Origin: Gigaspora rosea
Lineage: Eukaryota > Glomeromycota > Glomeromycetes > Diversisporales > Gigasporaceae
Length of the DNA: 64,000 bases
Assembly: GCA_003550325.1 (NCBI GenBank)
Contig: QKWP01000003.1
Span: 129,064-193,063, forward strand
Direction of reading: 5' to 3'
The notes beneath the pieces are model-generated. The model saw only the letters and a program-made list of their open reading frames with translations. It made no database searches and had not been told where the DNA came from. Every line of letters starts with the position of its first letter. Within the stretch, counting starts at the first letter, position 1. Positions 33,832 through 43,914 of this stretch are shown here, piece after piece. The translations under genes were made by a program, and so were the position numbers.

Positions 33832-34249
33832 TTAGATAGGTTTTAGGTAGTAATTGTCCGAAGGACACACAGGTAGAGCAATAGTACACCCGATGTCCGT
33901 GTGTTAGCAAATTCTGAATCCTGATTGGCTAGATCAGGTGTAACATAAAAAAAACAATCAAACCAATAGAAAACTGATGGTTATTGGCTAGATCAGGTAT
34001 AGCATAAAAAAATTGATTTTATATTTGTCCTTCGGACTTTAAATGGTTCCCATTTTCCTAGTAAGATCATCAAATTCTTAATTTGATTGGTCAGTTATCA
34101 CGTGATTCTGCTCCGCTTTAGAAGACCCCCATATAGAGCTAAGTACGTACGTTCGTACATACGTCAGCTACTAGTAATATCATGCACGAAGTAATAAATA
34201 GAATTTATATATTGAATTTGATTTCTAAATAATGATAATATTTCATTAT
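33832..34249. other. Intergenic; two ATTGGCTAGATCAGGT repeats
   Basis: GATTGGCTAGATCAGGTGTA (about 33,922) and a second copy about 60 bp on (TATTGGCTAGATCAGGTATA), each followed by CATAAAAAAA. TTGTCCGAAGGACA and TGTCCTTCGGAC bracket them, suggesting a small inverted-repeat element at about 33,855-34,030. Confidence 0.45.
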
Positions 34250-34336
34250 TTTTATTTTTTCATATGTTCATTTTACCCAGGGACTGAGGGGACCATTGGG
34301 GGGTGATATTAACCAAAAAATTAACTTCAAACGGCC
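34250..34336. repeat. Partial copy of the TTA-flanked MITE
   Basis: Matches the terminal ~85 bp of the family: TTTTCATATGTTCATTTTAC ... GGGGGTGATATTAACC ... CTTCAAACGGCC. Confidence 0.6.
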
Positions 34337-35025
34337 TATCCATTAATGAAATGATATGGAATTTCTGGCATAAATTATTCATCTATCATTTATGCCATTA
34401 CTGATTTCTGCGATTTCATGCATATCAGTCCGATATGCCGAAATGAACTCATACAGGAGGGTCATGGGTGGAGATACGTCAGAGTACATCGGAATCATGG
34501 TCAGCTGGGTCGGAATCAATCAATATTAAGATCATAAATACTTTTACTAATGAAACCATATCCATTCATTAAGTAAAAAATGTCTAGCTGATAATTTTGC
34601 TATAGAACCTGCTAACTACTAGAGCAAAACGCCGACCTAGATCCGATGCATCCGACCCGGAATTTTGGTAACCCACTCGACAGAAATGGCAGATCCAAAT
34701 TTGGGGCGCAGCTAATCCCGTGACTTCCAATACCAGGCTGGTGTCACAGGTTAATTAATGAAGAACCTAACCCAGACGGTAGGCACTAACAATATTTAAT
34801 TAATTATCGATACGATACAGGCATTACTTATTTTACTTTATTAATACGATTATCTTTATTTATTACAAAAGGGGATATTTATTTATGCAAAGACTAACTA
34901 AAACTAACCTAATTAATTTCTAAAACTACTTACTCTCTAACGATTCTAATCGCTTCCTTATATATGTCTAATTTGACTCATATTACTTGCATCAAAATAT
35001 GGATCATACGATCCATTGTCCCTTA
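34337..35025. other. Intergenic DNA, nothing recognised
   Basis: Relatively complex, CpG-containing sequence without a convincing open frame. TGTCACAGGTTAATT at 34,742 is discussed and rejected as an LTR end. Confidence 0.3.
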
Positions 35026-35271
35026 GACCGTTTGAAGTTAATTTTTTGGTTAACATCACCCCCCCAGCTGAAGTCTCCCCCCGAAAACGAACAGCCAATC
35101 AAAACGCTAGATGACTCTCACCAGTCACCTGATTATTTCACCAATGAAATTGGCCCATATTTGTTCATTTTTATATGTTCGTTTTATATGTTCATTTCAT
35201 TTTACCCCCCTCCCCCCCTCCCGAGAGTCCTAGAAAAGTGATTTTAACCAAAGAATCAACTTCGAACGGCC
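35026..35271. mobile_element. TTA-flanked MITE (Harbinger-like family), copy 5
   Basis: The 246-bp element has TTA on both sides (35,023-35,025; 35,272-35,274) and ends GACCGTTTGAAGTTAATTTT and the complement of GGCCGTTCGAAGTTGATTCT. Same orientation as copy 1. The short plus frames across it are artefacts. Confidence 0.8.
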
Positions 35272-35361
35272 TTATTAATTACCTTATAATTACTTCATAT
35301 TTTATGCGCATCGATTACCCACGCCGGTATACTTCTCCGTACTACCGATTTGCACCTTAAT

Positions 35362-35558
35362 TGTTACCGTAACTTACCCCGGCATTTATTAAATTACCGA
35401 TCATCCATAATTGATCATTCGTTGATCTCATATTCATAATCCGATCGATCACGTGCATCACGTGCACAAGTAGTCGATTGATCGCTTATAGCCTTATTTT
35501 TCCGGCAAGCATGCCGCATACTGCTCACTACCGTGACACTGTATTAGCAAGGGTAACA
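35362..35558 (-). mobile_element. Possible short LTR next to a purine tract
   Basis: TGTTACC at 35,362 and GGTAACA at 35,558 form TG...CA inverted termini about 197 bp apart. On the minus strand the LTR would be preceded by AAGTGGGGGAGAT, which resembles the polypurine tract just before Copia 3' LTRs. No Copia polymerase is found upstream, and no clean 5-bp duplication is seen. Treat as a candidate solo or broken LTR. Confidence 0.35.
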
Positions 35559-35639
35559 ATCTCCCCCACTTAATTTATGTGTCCCACGCATAAATATAAG
35601 TTGTTTTTAGGTTCTAATACCTCTTTTTCAGTTGCGATT

Positions 35640-36409
35640 TTGACAAAGAAATCCACCGTACATTTGAAGAACAGATGAGAGAGGTTGGAGAATTTCGAAA
35701 AACTGATGGCGAAGTGAAGAGAAGAGAACTTGTCGAAACCAAAGACATGTCCAAAGTTGGAGGCTATTATCGAAACAAAACTCAAGAATCCGCTGATAAG
35801 AGTGACACCAAAAGAATGATTAATGTTGGGTGTTGTTACCAAGATGAAATGGTATTTCAAAAGTACCAAGGATGATAATTCGGATGGCAGTTTTGATCCC
35901 GGTGGGTGCAAGGCTTCATCGTCATCTCCAGCTAATTTGTTTTGCCCTTTTCCATCTATCGTTTCTTCATTTATTCCCACCATCCTATTCTCTTTTAACT
36001 CCTCAGATATTACTAGTACGTGTCTTTTATTCTTATTTCTTTTCTTTGATTATCATTATTTTCGTCAGCTACCATGGTCATTCTACTATCCCTTTCTTCG
36101 GATACGTTTACTACTCCTATTTTCTTCTTTTGGCCCTTTCCATCCGATTCATCATTCTTAGTATTATTCTTTATTGACTTACCTTTTCAACTCCTTCAAA
36201 CCTAGCAGTACCGTTCAATTCAATTTCCTCTTTCGCTTTATCTTCACCATCTAATTCGATCATTTCCTCCACACGTTCCACATTAGCAGAGTCTCGTAAA
36301 GAATCGTGCACCTCTTTGACCTCTTCAACTTCGATTTTTTTACCTACATATCAATCTCTTTTCAATAGCAAGATCCAACTTTATATGTTCCATTGGTGCT
36401 TTTAATTTT
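35640..36409. pseudogene. Decayed Sel1-repeat gene fragments on both strands
   Basis: Plus strand, 35,640-35,870: a frame with RRELVETKDMSKVGGYYRN and then DTKRMINVGCCYQ. After a frameshift comes WYFKSTKDDNSDGSFDPGG; this follows the Sel1 pattern of an N-L-G-x-C-Y segment then W-Y-x-K-S-A. Minus strand, 36,345-36,175: KKIEVEEVKEVHDSLRDSAN, resembling the GIEVEKD...A segment, ending in a donor-like AAAG|GTAAGT. Sel1 repeats are protein-interaction helices, often fused to kinases in these fungi. The overlapping minus frame at 35,570-35,983 has no recognised domain. Too broken to be functional. Confidence 0.5.
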
Positions 36410-37058
36410 TAGCCCTATGAGAAATCGGTACACGTAAGTACACACATGGTAAACACGAATAACATAATCACTGCACGGAAACTGCACGGAAAATGATCAT
36501 TCAAAAAATTTAAAATATGCTATTACACGAAAAGTTAGGATCCGTGCACTGATGAGCACAATCGTTAAGACTCTTAACGAGTATAAATTTCGTACATTGA
36601 CGTGCACTATCATTAAGATTTTTAATTTCCGTACATTATCGTGTACACAATCGTTAAGATTCTTAATGATTATAAATTTCTGTGCACTGATGCGCACTAT
36701 CGTTAAGATTCTTAACGATCAACAACCTCTGTTTACTTTTTTGTTTTTTGTTTTTTTTTTAATTCACTTTTTTTTATATATTTTTTTTTCTGTTCACCCT
36801 TTTCGCCTTTTCATTTTCATTTTCTTGATTTTGATTTCTTTTTTCCTTTTTTTCAACTACCTCTTTTTTTTATTTCTCTTTTCTTTCTTTTTTTTTATTT
36901 TGCTTTCTCCTTGCCTCTTTTTTTGCTTTTATTTTTTTCTTTTTTTTCTTTTCTTTCTTTCTTTTCATCTTTTTCCTTTCCCTTTTCACCTTCACCTTTT
37001 TGCTTTGTCTTTTTTTCTGTTTGTTGCTTCTTTTGTTTTTTTGTTTTGAGCATAACTA

Positions 37059-38826
37059 CCCTATGAGAAATTACGGCACAGAATAATACTGAAATACACA
37101 GAAAAAGTTTGAATATGTGACCACACAAACCTCACGTAAATATACACAGGACAATGCACAGGAAAACAAGTTCATGGCACGTAAAATGGCATGGATTCTG
37201 TGCAATGCTGCACATATTAAAGTGCATTTTTAAGTGTTTTCACGTGCATTGTCCTGTGTATTTTTGTGTGCAGTAATGTGCAATAACATATGCAATATTC
37301 TATATAATTTATTTGTAATAAATATCATAATGTGTTTTTCATATAACACATTATACTAATTAAAAAAAATTCATATTACAATGTAAATGACTACTGTATT
37401 TATTTTATTTTATTTATTTATTTAAAAAAAATTTTTTACATAAATACATTCAAAAACAACTACTACATATTTCACTACTTACTGTGCCACAATTAATCAC
37501 TTCCGCAAAAATTTAGATTACTAACTTAAGAAAGAAGAATTCTCGAACCTTTCCTGAACTTCAATTGACCACAATGAAAAAAAATTGTTTAGTTGAATCA
37601 TAGAAAGAAAAAGAAAAATGCTTAGGTAACATGTAAATGGCAAAAGATGAACAATGAAAATCACACCGAAAATGGTTTCATAGACGAAACCCTAACGAAG
37701 CACCAGAAGCAATGAAAGCTGACTCCAAAACAGATAAATATCAGCTCCAATGATGACTCTAATAGCGACAGCTCCAAAGACAAAAAAATAAAAGACATGT
37801 TAGTTATGCTCAAAACAAAAAAAAAAGAAGCAACAAACAGAAAAAAAGACAAAGCAAAAAGGTGAAGATGAAAAGGGAAAGGAAAAAGATGAAAAGAAAG
37901 AAAGAAAAGAAAAAAAAGAAAAAAATAAAAGCAAAAAAAAAGAGGCAAGGAGAAAGCAAAATAAAAAAAAAAAAGAGAAATAAAAAAAGAGGTAGTTGAA
38001 AAAAAGGAAAATAGAAATCAAAATAAAGAAAATGAAAATGAAAAGGCAAAAAGGGTGAACAGAAAAAACATATATAAAAAAAGTGAATTAAAAAAAAACA
38101 AAAAACAAAAAAGTAAACAGAGGTTGTTGATCGTTAAGAATCTTAATGATAGTGCATGTCAGTGCACGGAAATTTATAATTATTAAAATCATAACGATTG
38201 TGTACACAATAATGTACAGAAATTAAAAATCTTAAGGGTAGGGTGAACGTAGATTATAATTAATAGTAATCACGCTGTAATCATATAAAATCATGTGATT
38301 GACCAATTAGGATTGTAAACAACGTGATCTGACCAATTAGAATTAGCAATTTCTTGTGCTACCTAAGTAAATTTAGGACTATCTAAGCTTTTTTTATTAA
38401 TATATAAAGGTGGATTTTTTTAAATATTATGAGTTCTAGAATTTCACAATTATGAAAATAAGGGCTCATTTTATGTGATACCAAATTTTTGTTAAAATTG
38501 GTCACAGTTCTAAAAAGTTTTATCAGAGGCATGTGTTTAATTTCTATATAAAATCTTATAGTGCCACGTAAATCATATGAAAATTGATCTATGTTTACCC
38601 TACCCTTAATAATAGTGCACATCAATGTACGAAATTTATAATCGGTAAGAGTCTTAACAATTGAACTCGTCAGTGCACGGATCCTAACTTTTTATGTAAT
38701 AGGATATTTTAAATTTTTTGGATGATCATTTTCTGTGCAGTTTCCGTGCAGCGATTATGTTACTCATGTTTACCCATATATAATTCCATATTTATGTGTA
38801 CTTACGTGTACTGATTTCTCATAGGG
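37059..38826 (-). mobile_element. Inner, inverted copy of the CCCTATGAG element
   Basis: Starts CCCTATGAGAAATT at 37,059 and ends ATTTCTCATAGGG at 38,826, flanked by CTA (37,056-37,058; 38,827-38,829), the complement of the outer TAG duplication. It is the reverse complement of the outer element. Its own intact centre (GTTAGTTATGCTC near 37,800-37,812) shows the target before insertion: GAGCATAA-CTA-ACATG. Its length is 1,768 bp, or 1,394 bp after removing the nested TTAA element and its duplication, matching the 1,396 bp of the outer copy. Confidence 0.9.
38236..38605. mobile_element. TTAA-flanked MITE nested in the inner copy
   Basis: The 370-bp element has ends GGGTAGGGTGAACGTAGAT and the complement of GGGTAGGGTAAACATAGAT, with TTAA at 38,232-38,235 and 38,606-38,609. 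The corresponding place in the outer copy (about 36,605-36,630) has a single TTAA and no insertion. A minus frame across it is not credible. Confidence 0.9.
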
Positions 38827-39582
38827 CTAACATGCCTTTTATTTCTTTTTTTTTTGTCTTTGGAGCTGTCGCTATTAGAGTCATCATTGGAGCTGATATT
38901 TATCTGTTTTGGAGTCAGCTTTCATTGCTTCTGGTGCTTCGTTAGGGTTTCATCTACGAAACCATTTTCGGTGTGATTTTCATTGTTCATCTTTTGCCAT
39001 TTGCATGTTACCTAAGCATTTTTCTTTTTCTTTCTATGATTCAACTAAACAATTTTTTTTTCATTGTGGTCAATTGAAGCTAGGGAAAGGTTTGAGGATT
39101 CTTCTTTCATTAGGTAGTGATCTAAGTTCTTGTGGCAGTGATTAATTGTGGCGCAACAAGCGGTGAAATATGTAGTAGTTGTTTTTGAATGTATTTATGT
39201 AAAAAAAATTTTTTTAAATAAATAAATAAAATAAAATAAATACAGCAGCCATTTACATTGTAATATGAATTTTTTTTAATTAGTATAATTTGTTATATGA
39301 AAAAACGCATTATGATATATTACAAATAAATTATATGGAATGTTGCATACGTTATTGCACATTACTGCACGCAAAAATACACAGGACAATGCACGTGAAA
39401 ACACTTGAAAATGCACGTTAATACGTGCAGCATTGCATGGAATCCGCGCCCTTTTACGTGCCATGAACTTGCTTTCCCGTGCATTGTCCCGTGTATATTT
39501 ACGTGCAGGTTTGCGTAGTCACGTATTCAAACTTTTTCGTGTATTTCAGTATTATTCCATGCTGTAATTTCTCATAGGGTAG

Positions 39583-39990
39583 GGGTTTATTTTTCACTTC
39601 CATCTCTTTTTCAACTTCGATTCCATTATAACGACAATAACCAAATTCCACCAACGTGATCCAACTTAGCCGACCCTCGACAACGAGTAAATGACTCAAA
39701 TTCGCCCTTTATAACATCTATTCCGTTCGGGTAGCAATGTCCAGCTGTAAATGTTTCGCCAGCGACACCTGTTTCCTGGTACAAACCTTCCCAGGTAAGA
39801 CTTTTTTTGTGCACTCATCTTTTATTTTATTTCTACTTGAACTAAATCCAACTGGTCCTTCCGCTAATTCTCTATTTATTCCTATTAGCCTTCCAATTGT
39901 CCCATTCTCGATGATTCCGATGCACTCCGACTTTTCCAAACTCGGAATTTTTGGGCCCCCTGCATAAGTTGGTGGATTAGTAACCACCTA
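39583..39990 (-). pseudogene. Sel1-repeat gene fragment broken by the nested element
   Basis: Minus-strand frames give AGHCYPNGIDV, then SAKLDHVGGIW and, after a frameshift, GYCRYNGIEVEKEMEV. These are two successive Sel1-type helices (A-x-x-Y-x-x-G-x-G-V...A-x-x-W/Y...A). The frame ends at the right edge of the CCCTATGAG element. A Sel1-like minus-strand segment also lies beyond the other edge near 36.3 kb, so the nest probably split one ancestral gene. Confidence 0.5.
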
Positions 39991-40600
39991 GCGCACCCAT
40001 AAAACTTGTTCCCTCCCGTGAGTTTTAACTAGTGATGTGCCGCGTACAGTACTATACGTACTGTACTGTACGTACTGTACTCTGCGGCTTAATTCAAAAT
40101 GCTTGTGAAATTTTAACGTAACTCTTACCTAAACAACAACAGTTTATTCTCAGTAAAAATTACAGGTGGACAATTTTTGTGGGTGCAAAACGATCCTCGG
40201 ACCCGTGATTTCTGAGCAATTTAGAATTTTGATGGTCATGTGATTGATTATAATGTGTCAATTTTTTCGATATTAATATACCGCTCAGCATGTGAACAAA
40301 AATTGATTGGTTAAATGAATAAACCGAGTTGTCCATGGTCTGTAATCATGTACTCCAGTATCGCCATCAAAATTCACCCACGTTGATCAGTACCAAATTC
40401 TTTCAAGTTCGTTTATGTTAGGTTATGGTGCTCAGTTGGGGTTTGGTTTAGGGTTTATATAGTAAAATCGCTCAAGGAAACCATTTTTTAGTTCAAAAAA
40501 GTTTTGAAATTTCCTGTCGTGTTATGTTACACCAAATTATGATCTTTTATTTGGCGGGCAATAATCACGTGGTGCGAATTTTTGATGGCGATACAAAGGC
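39991..40600. other. Intergenic; GTAC palindromes and one arm of a distant inverted repeat
   Basis: At 40,029-40,087 GCCGCGTACAGTAC ... GTACTGTACTCTGCGGC forms a palindromic cluster of TACGTACTGTAC. At about 40,163-40,220 GGTGGACAA...CCCGTGATTTC is repeated inverted near 43,343-43,395, so both may be the outer ends of an older ~3.2-kb element. No gene seen. Confidence 0.4.
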
Positions 40601-40607
40601 AGGGACG

Positions 40608-40983
40608 GTGAATAATATCGATTTGTATCGATAATATATAAAACGATATTTTTATGCCAAATCATGGGGAAATCGATATTTTCGCAAATGTTAATGCAGT
40701 GTTACAATATGCACTTGGGCAAAATTAAAAGTATAATTCGGGCCAGGCAATATAAATTTGCTAACTTGAACCGTTGATAAGCTTCGGTTAAATAGACAAT
40801 CAACAAACACGTCAAAAGAAGAAAAAAATTTAGTTACTGATCATGTTATATCACGTTATCTGTAACTGTTGAACAAAATTTTGCATTTTAATTGGCCAAT
40901 CATGAGTATATCGATATAAATCGATATTTTTGACCATACCGATCGATATTTTTGCAAAATCAAATTGATATTATTCACTGTGA
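40608..40983. mobile_element. Probable MITE with GTGAATAATATCGA ends
   Basis: Ends are CGGTGAATAATATCGATTTG and the complement of CAGTGAATAATATCAATTTG; the interior is rich in ATCGATA words. CAGTG-type termini suggest hAT, but no 8-bp duplication was found. The minus frame at 40,856-41,230 crosses the next element and is not credible. Confidence 0.5.
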
Positions 40984-41261
40984 TCATCTGATTTGTCATG
41001 CATTTTGAATTTTTATTGACTAATAACTCAAAATTCTCATAATTAACATAATTATTATAGTTGTTAGGCGAAACTGTTTTGTGCAAATGACGAAAGGCGA
41101 AACCTAAACCCGGCGAAAGACGAAAGTGGCGAAATTCTGGCGAAAGGCGAAACCCCTGGCGAAAGTCAAAACCCCTGGTGAAAGATGAAACACCGGCGAA
41201 ACCCCTGGCGAAGGTCAAAGCTCTCAGCAAACTTTAAATTCTCTAAGGGAAAGGGCTGAAC

Positions 41262-41585
41262 CATGTTGGCGAATGAAAATATTTGCGTATGCACAGTATG
41301 TGCTCATATAAAGAAATGTACCTAATCCATGTTTGAGAATGAAATATTTGCATGTGGCTAGAAGATATGTGAATAAAATATGGCTATTAAAAACAGCATA
41401 TGACTTATTTAAAGAAATATGCATACGTACCTAAGCCATGTTGGTGAATGAAAATATTTGCATGTAGTTATTAAGCACACATGTTGCTTTTACAAAGAAA
41501 CGACATAAGCCAAAATTGGAAGTGAATTTATTTGTGTATGGCTATTGAGCACAGCATGTGACTCTTATATAAAAAGTTTTAAGAT
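41262..41585. repeat. Four ~65-105-bp tandem units
   Basis: Units begin CCATGTTGGCGAATGAAAAT, CCATGTTTGAGAATG, CCATGTTGGTGAATG and CCAAAATTGGAAGTGAA, at about 41,262, 41,329, 41,434 and 41,511. Each contains TATTTG(C/T)(G/A)T and a CACAGCATATGAC-like word. Confidence 0.65.
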
Positions 41586-41922
41586 TTTTTTTATTCAATT
41601 AATTAAACAATATTTATTGTTAAGTTGTTAAGAATTTTTTCCATTTTGTTTTTAAACCTTTAAATATCATGCATAGTAAGTAGCTTATTAATAATAATAT
41701 TATTAATCTAAATCTTAGAGTTAACTTTAATGTTGGGGAAATAATTGTTATATTATTAACTTTTAATTGGTCAAATATAGTAAAATTCAGATTGTTAAAA
41801 ATAAAAAGTAGAATTACGTATATGTTGTGAAGAAACTATTTGTATAACAAACAAATTATTAGCATTGGATTTAAATTATATAGAAGCTTTAGTAATGTTA
41901 CATATAAATAGTTTATTAGATA

Positions 41923-42480
41923 CTGTATAGTCGCGAAATAACGCGCGGGAGCGTTATTTCAAATTTTGACCTAAATCAAGCTTAATTTGGCCGAAATTCG
42001 AAATAACGCTCCTGTGCGTTATTTTGCGACTACACGGCAGTAATTCTCATGAATATTTATTATTTAATTTATATATATCGTAATTGAAGTTAATATTTGA
42101 TTTTCGCTTGATGTTGTATCATTTGCTTTGAGTTACCAATTTAGGCACACTAATCAAAATTAACCCCTGAACTTAGATCTTTTTGAACGCGTTAGTTANA
42201 CTGTATAGTCGCGAAATAACGCGCAGGAGCGTTATTTCAAATTTTGGCCTAAATTAAGCTTAATTCGGGCCGAAATTCGAAATAACGCTCCTGTGCGTTA
42301 TTTTGCGACTATACGGCAGTAATTTTCGTGAATATTTATTATTTAATTTATATATATCGTAGTTGAAGTTAATATTTGATTTTCGCTTGATGTTGTCATT
42401 TGCTTTAAGTTACCCATTTAGGCACACTAATCAAAATTAACCCTGAAATTAGATCTTTTTGAACGCATGTTTAGGCAGTT
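41923..42480 (+). repeat. Tandem duplication containing two palindromic MITEs
   Basis: About 278 bp (41,923-42,200) is repeated at 42,201-42,480. Each half begins with a ~118-bp palindrome (41,923-42,040 and 42,201-42,319; CTGTATAGTCGCGAAATAAC ... GCGACTA(C/T)ACGGCAG, with TA after each) followed by GTAATT(C/G)AAGTTAATATTT-like sequence to GATCTTTTTGAACGC. An undetermined base (n) sits at 42,199, exactly at the junction, which may mark an assembly join. Confidence 0.8.
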
Positions 42481-42887
42481 TGTAAAAACGAACAGTGTAA
42501 AGGATGACCGTACCGGGTATTTTCCAAGGTATAGGGATACTATTCATTGAACTTTGATATGATTGTACCCGCATTCATTTATTTGCGCGGGTAAAACAAA
42601 CTCCTGGATTGGAAATAGCCAATCGGAGAGTGTAACTTTGACAATTTCGGATCAGTCTGACAAACGCGTAAAAGAAAAAACGAAAATATACAAAAACTAA
42701 TGTTTAAATTGATCTTGGTGCACAAATTAAAAATGACGGGAATGAAGTTTTATATATAGTAAGCATCAGTATAACCATATAGCTTCTAACCTTAAGGCTC
42801 TAACCCTAACCTTTTATCTCACGCAATTTATTTACTAAATTGGATTTCCTTTTTTTGATTTCCCGCGCAAATAAATTATGCCCGGAT

Positions 42888-43036
42888 TAGAGATGAGCAA
42901 GGTAATTTACTTATTACGTAAAAGTTGTGACAATTTACAGTTGTGACAATTTACTAAAAAATATATTTTCAACTAATAACATACTAAGGAATTAGTTGAC
43001 TTTTACGTAATAGGTAAATAACTTTGCCCATCTCTA
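42888..43036. mobile_element. hAT-like MITE, 149 bp
   Basis: Ends TAGAGATGAGCAAGGTAATT and the near complement of TAGAGATGGGCAAAGTTATT; internal TTTACTTATTACGTAAAAG pairs with CTTTTACGTAATAGGTAAA. Flanking 8-mers GCCCGGAT and ACACGAAT agree at five of eight positions, so the duplication has decayed or is not real. Confidence 0.6.
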
Positions 43037-43487
43037 ACACGAATATAAATGCTTACAATGTAGATCTCATAGAGGGATCTACCACATAGCACTTTACGGT
43101 AGTTTCACTGCCTTTTGTCACTTTATTACCTTTCTTTAGTTCGTTACCTTTTGATAGTTTGCCACCTTTCGCCAGTTTCGCCAGTTTCGCCACCTTTCGC
43201 CGGTTTCGTCACCTTACGCCAGTTTCGCCATTTCGTCTTTTAAAATTTTTATTGGCGAAACCTCTAGGTTTCGCCTAACAACTGTATTTGTTGCATGCAT
43301 AATTTGCCTAACTTCGCATCATAATCCTGGATACTCTAATGCATTTTGACTGGAAATCACGGGACCAAGGATCATTGTTGCTACTGATCCACCTGGAAGT
43401 CCTTAAACGTTAATTGCACTTCCCTCGTGATGTTGGTCATCGCTGCATTGCCCAAAATTTTCTTCAATCAGTGGCTCTCATAAAAAT

Positions 43488-43855
43488 ATTAGGCTACGCA
43501 AAGTTGATTTTTCGTTTTGCATTACCCGCCGTCCCATTTTTTCAATTTTTTCAATTTTTTTTTTTTTAGATCCCAATTGTGCCAATTGTTCGATTTTTGA
43601 CATCTATTTTTTCCCGCTATTTTAATCCGGTGTCACCCGATGGAGACTTAATTTTCCCGTAATTTTCCGGACTGACAGGAAAATTATGACTGCCGTCCCA
43701 ATTTTTTGATTCCTTGTTGTGTAAAATGAAAAATTAACCTTGTGTAACCTTAAATGTGATTGTTCTATTTGCAGTAAATTAAAAAAAAATCCGTCCGTCC
43801 CGAATTTGAAATACATGTAATGCAAAACGAAAAATCAACTTGCGTGGCATTAAAA
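43488..43855. mobile_element. Inverted-repeat element with GGCTACGCAAAGTTGATT ends
   Basis: The left end (GGCTACGCAAAGTTGATTTT then TCGTTTTGCATTAC) and right end (complement of GCCACGCAAGTTGATTTTTC) form ~34-bp inverted repeats. An internal TGTAAAATGAAAAATTAACC...TTGTGTAACC motif matches the remnant at 174-275. Flanks are ATTA-like. The minus frame at 43,622-43,825 is within the element and not a gene. Confidence 0.65.
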
Positions 43856-43914
43856 TATAATGATTTCATTATTATTCTGATTTTAATCGTTCAGTTAGGA
43901 GCTTCTAATTGGTA

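Larger units (their letters stand above)
36413..39579 (+). mobile_element. 1.4-kb CCCTATGAGAAAT-ended element, outer copy
   Basis: The ends are CCCTATGAGAAAT and ATTTCTCATAGGG, flanked by the duplication TAG (36,410-36,412; 39,580-39,582). The left half (36,413-37,058) contains ACACGTAAGTACAC-type words, CGTTAAGA(T/C)TCTTAACG palindromes and a C/T-rich tract at 36,735-37,040. The right half (38,830-39,579) starts with a T-run and TTTGGAGCTG...TCATTGGAGCTG, followed by GCACGTGAAAAC-type words. An inverted copy of the same element sits between the halves. Without it the element is 1,396 bp. No transposase found; frames in the C/T tract and its mirror are low complexity. Superfamily uncertain: CCCTA ends with a 3-bp duplication recall CACTA elements. 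Confidence 0.85.
41065..43277. mobile_element. 2.2-kb element with TAGGCGAAAC ends and GCGAAA arrays
   Basis: Ends TAGGCGAAAC and GTTTCGCCTA lie next to inverted arrays of GCGAAACCCCTG-like units (about 41,090-41,222) and TTTCGCCAG/TTTCGCCACC units (about 43,120-43,235). The 8-mers outside are ATAGTTGT and ACAACTGT, identical at five positions with the rest transitions, so a decayed hAT-type 8-bp duplication is plausible. The interior holds tandem repeats and smaller MITEs but no transposase. Confidence 0.6.

Noticed and set aside
34742..35538. LTR bounded by TGTCAC and GTGACA
   Set aside because: No flanking duplication and no partner copy; it contains a complete TTA-flanked MITE and little else of LTR type.
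36552..38049. Long Phe- or Lys-rich frames on both strands
   Set aside because: They come from the C/T-rich tract of the transposon and its mirror in the inner copy.
41923..42480. CRISPR-like repeat pair
   Set aside because: Only two palindromic units with identical, not unique, spacers; eukaryotic MITE context.
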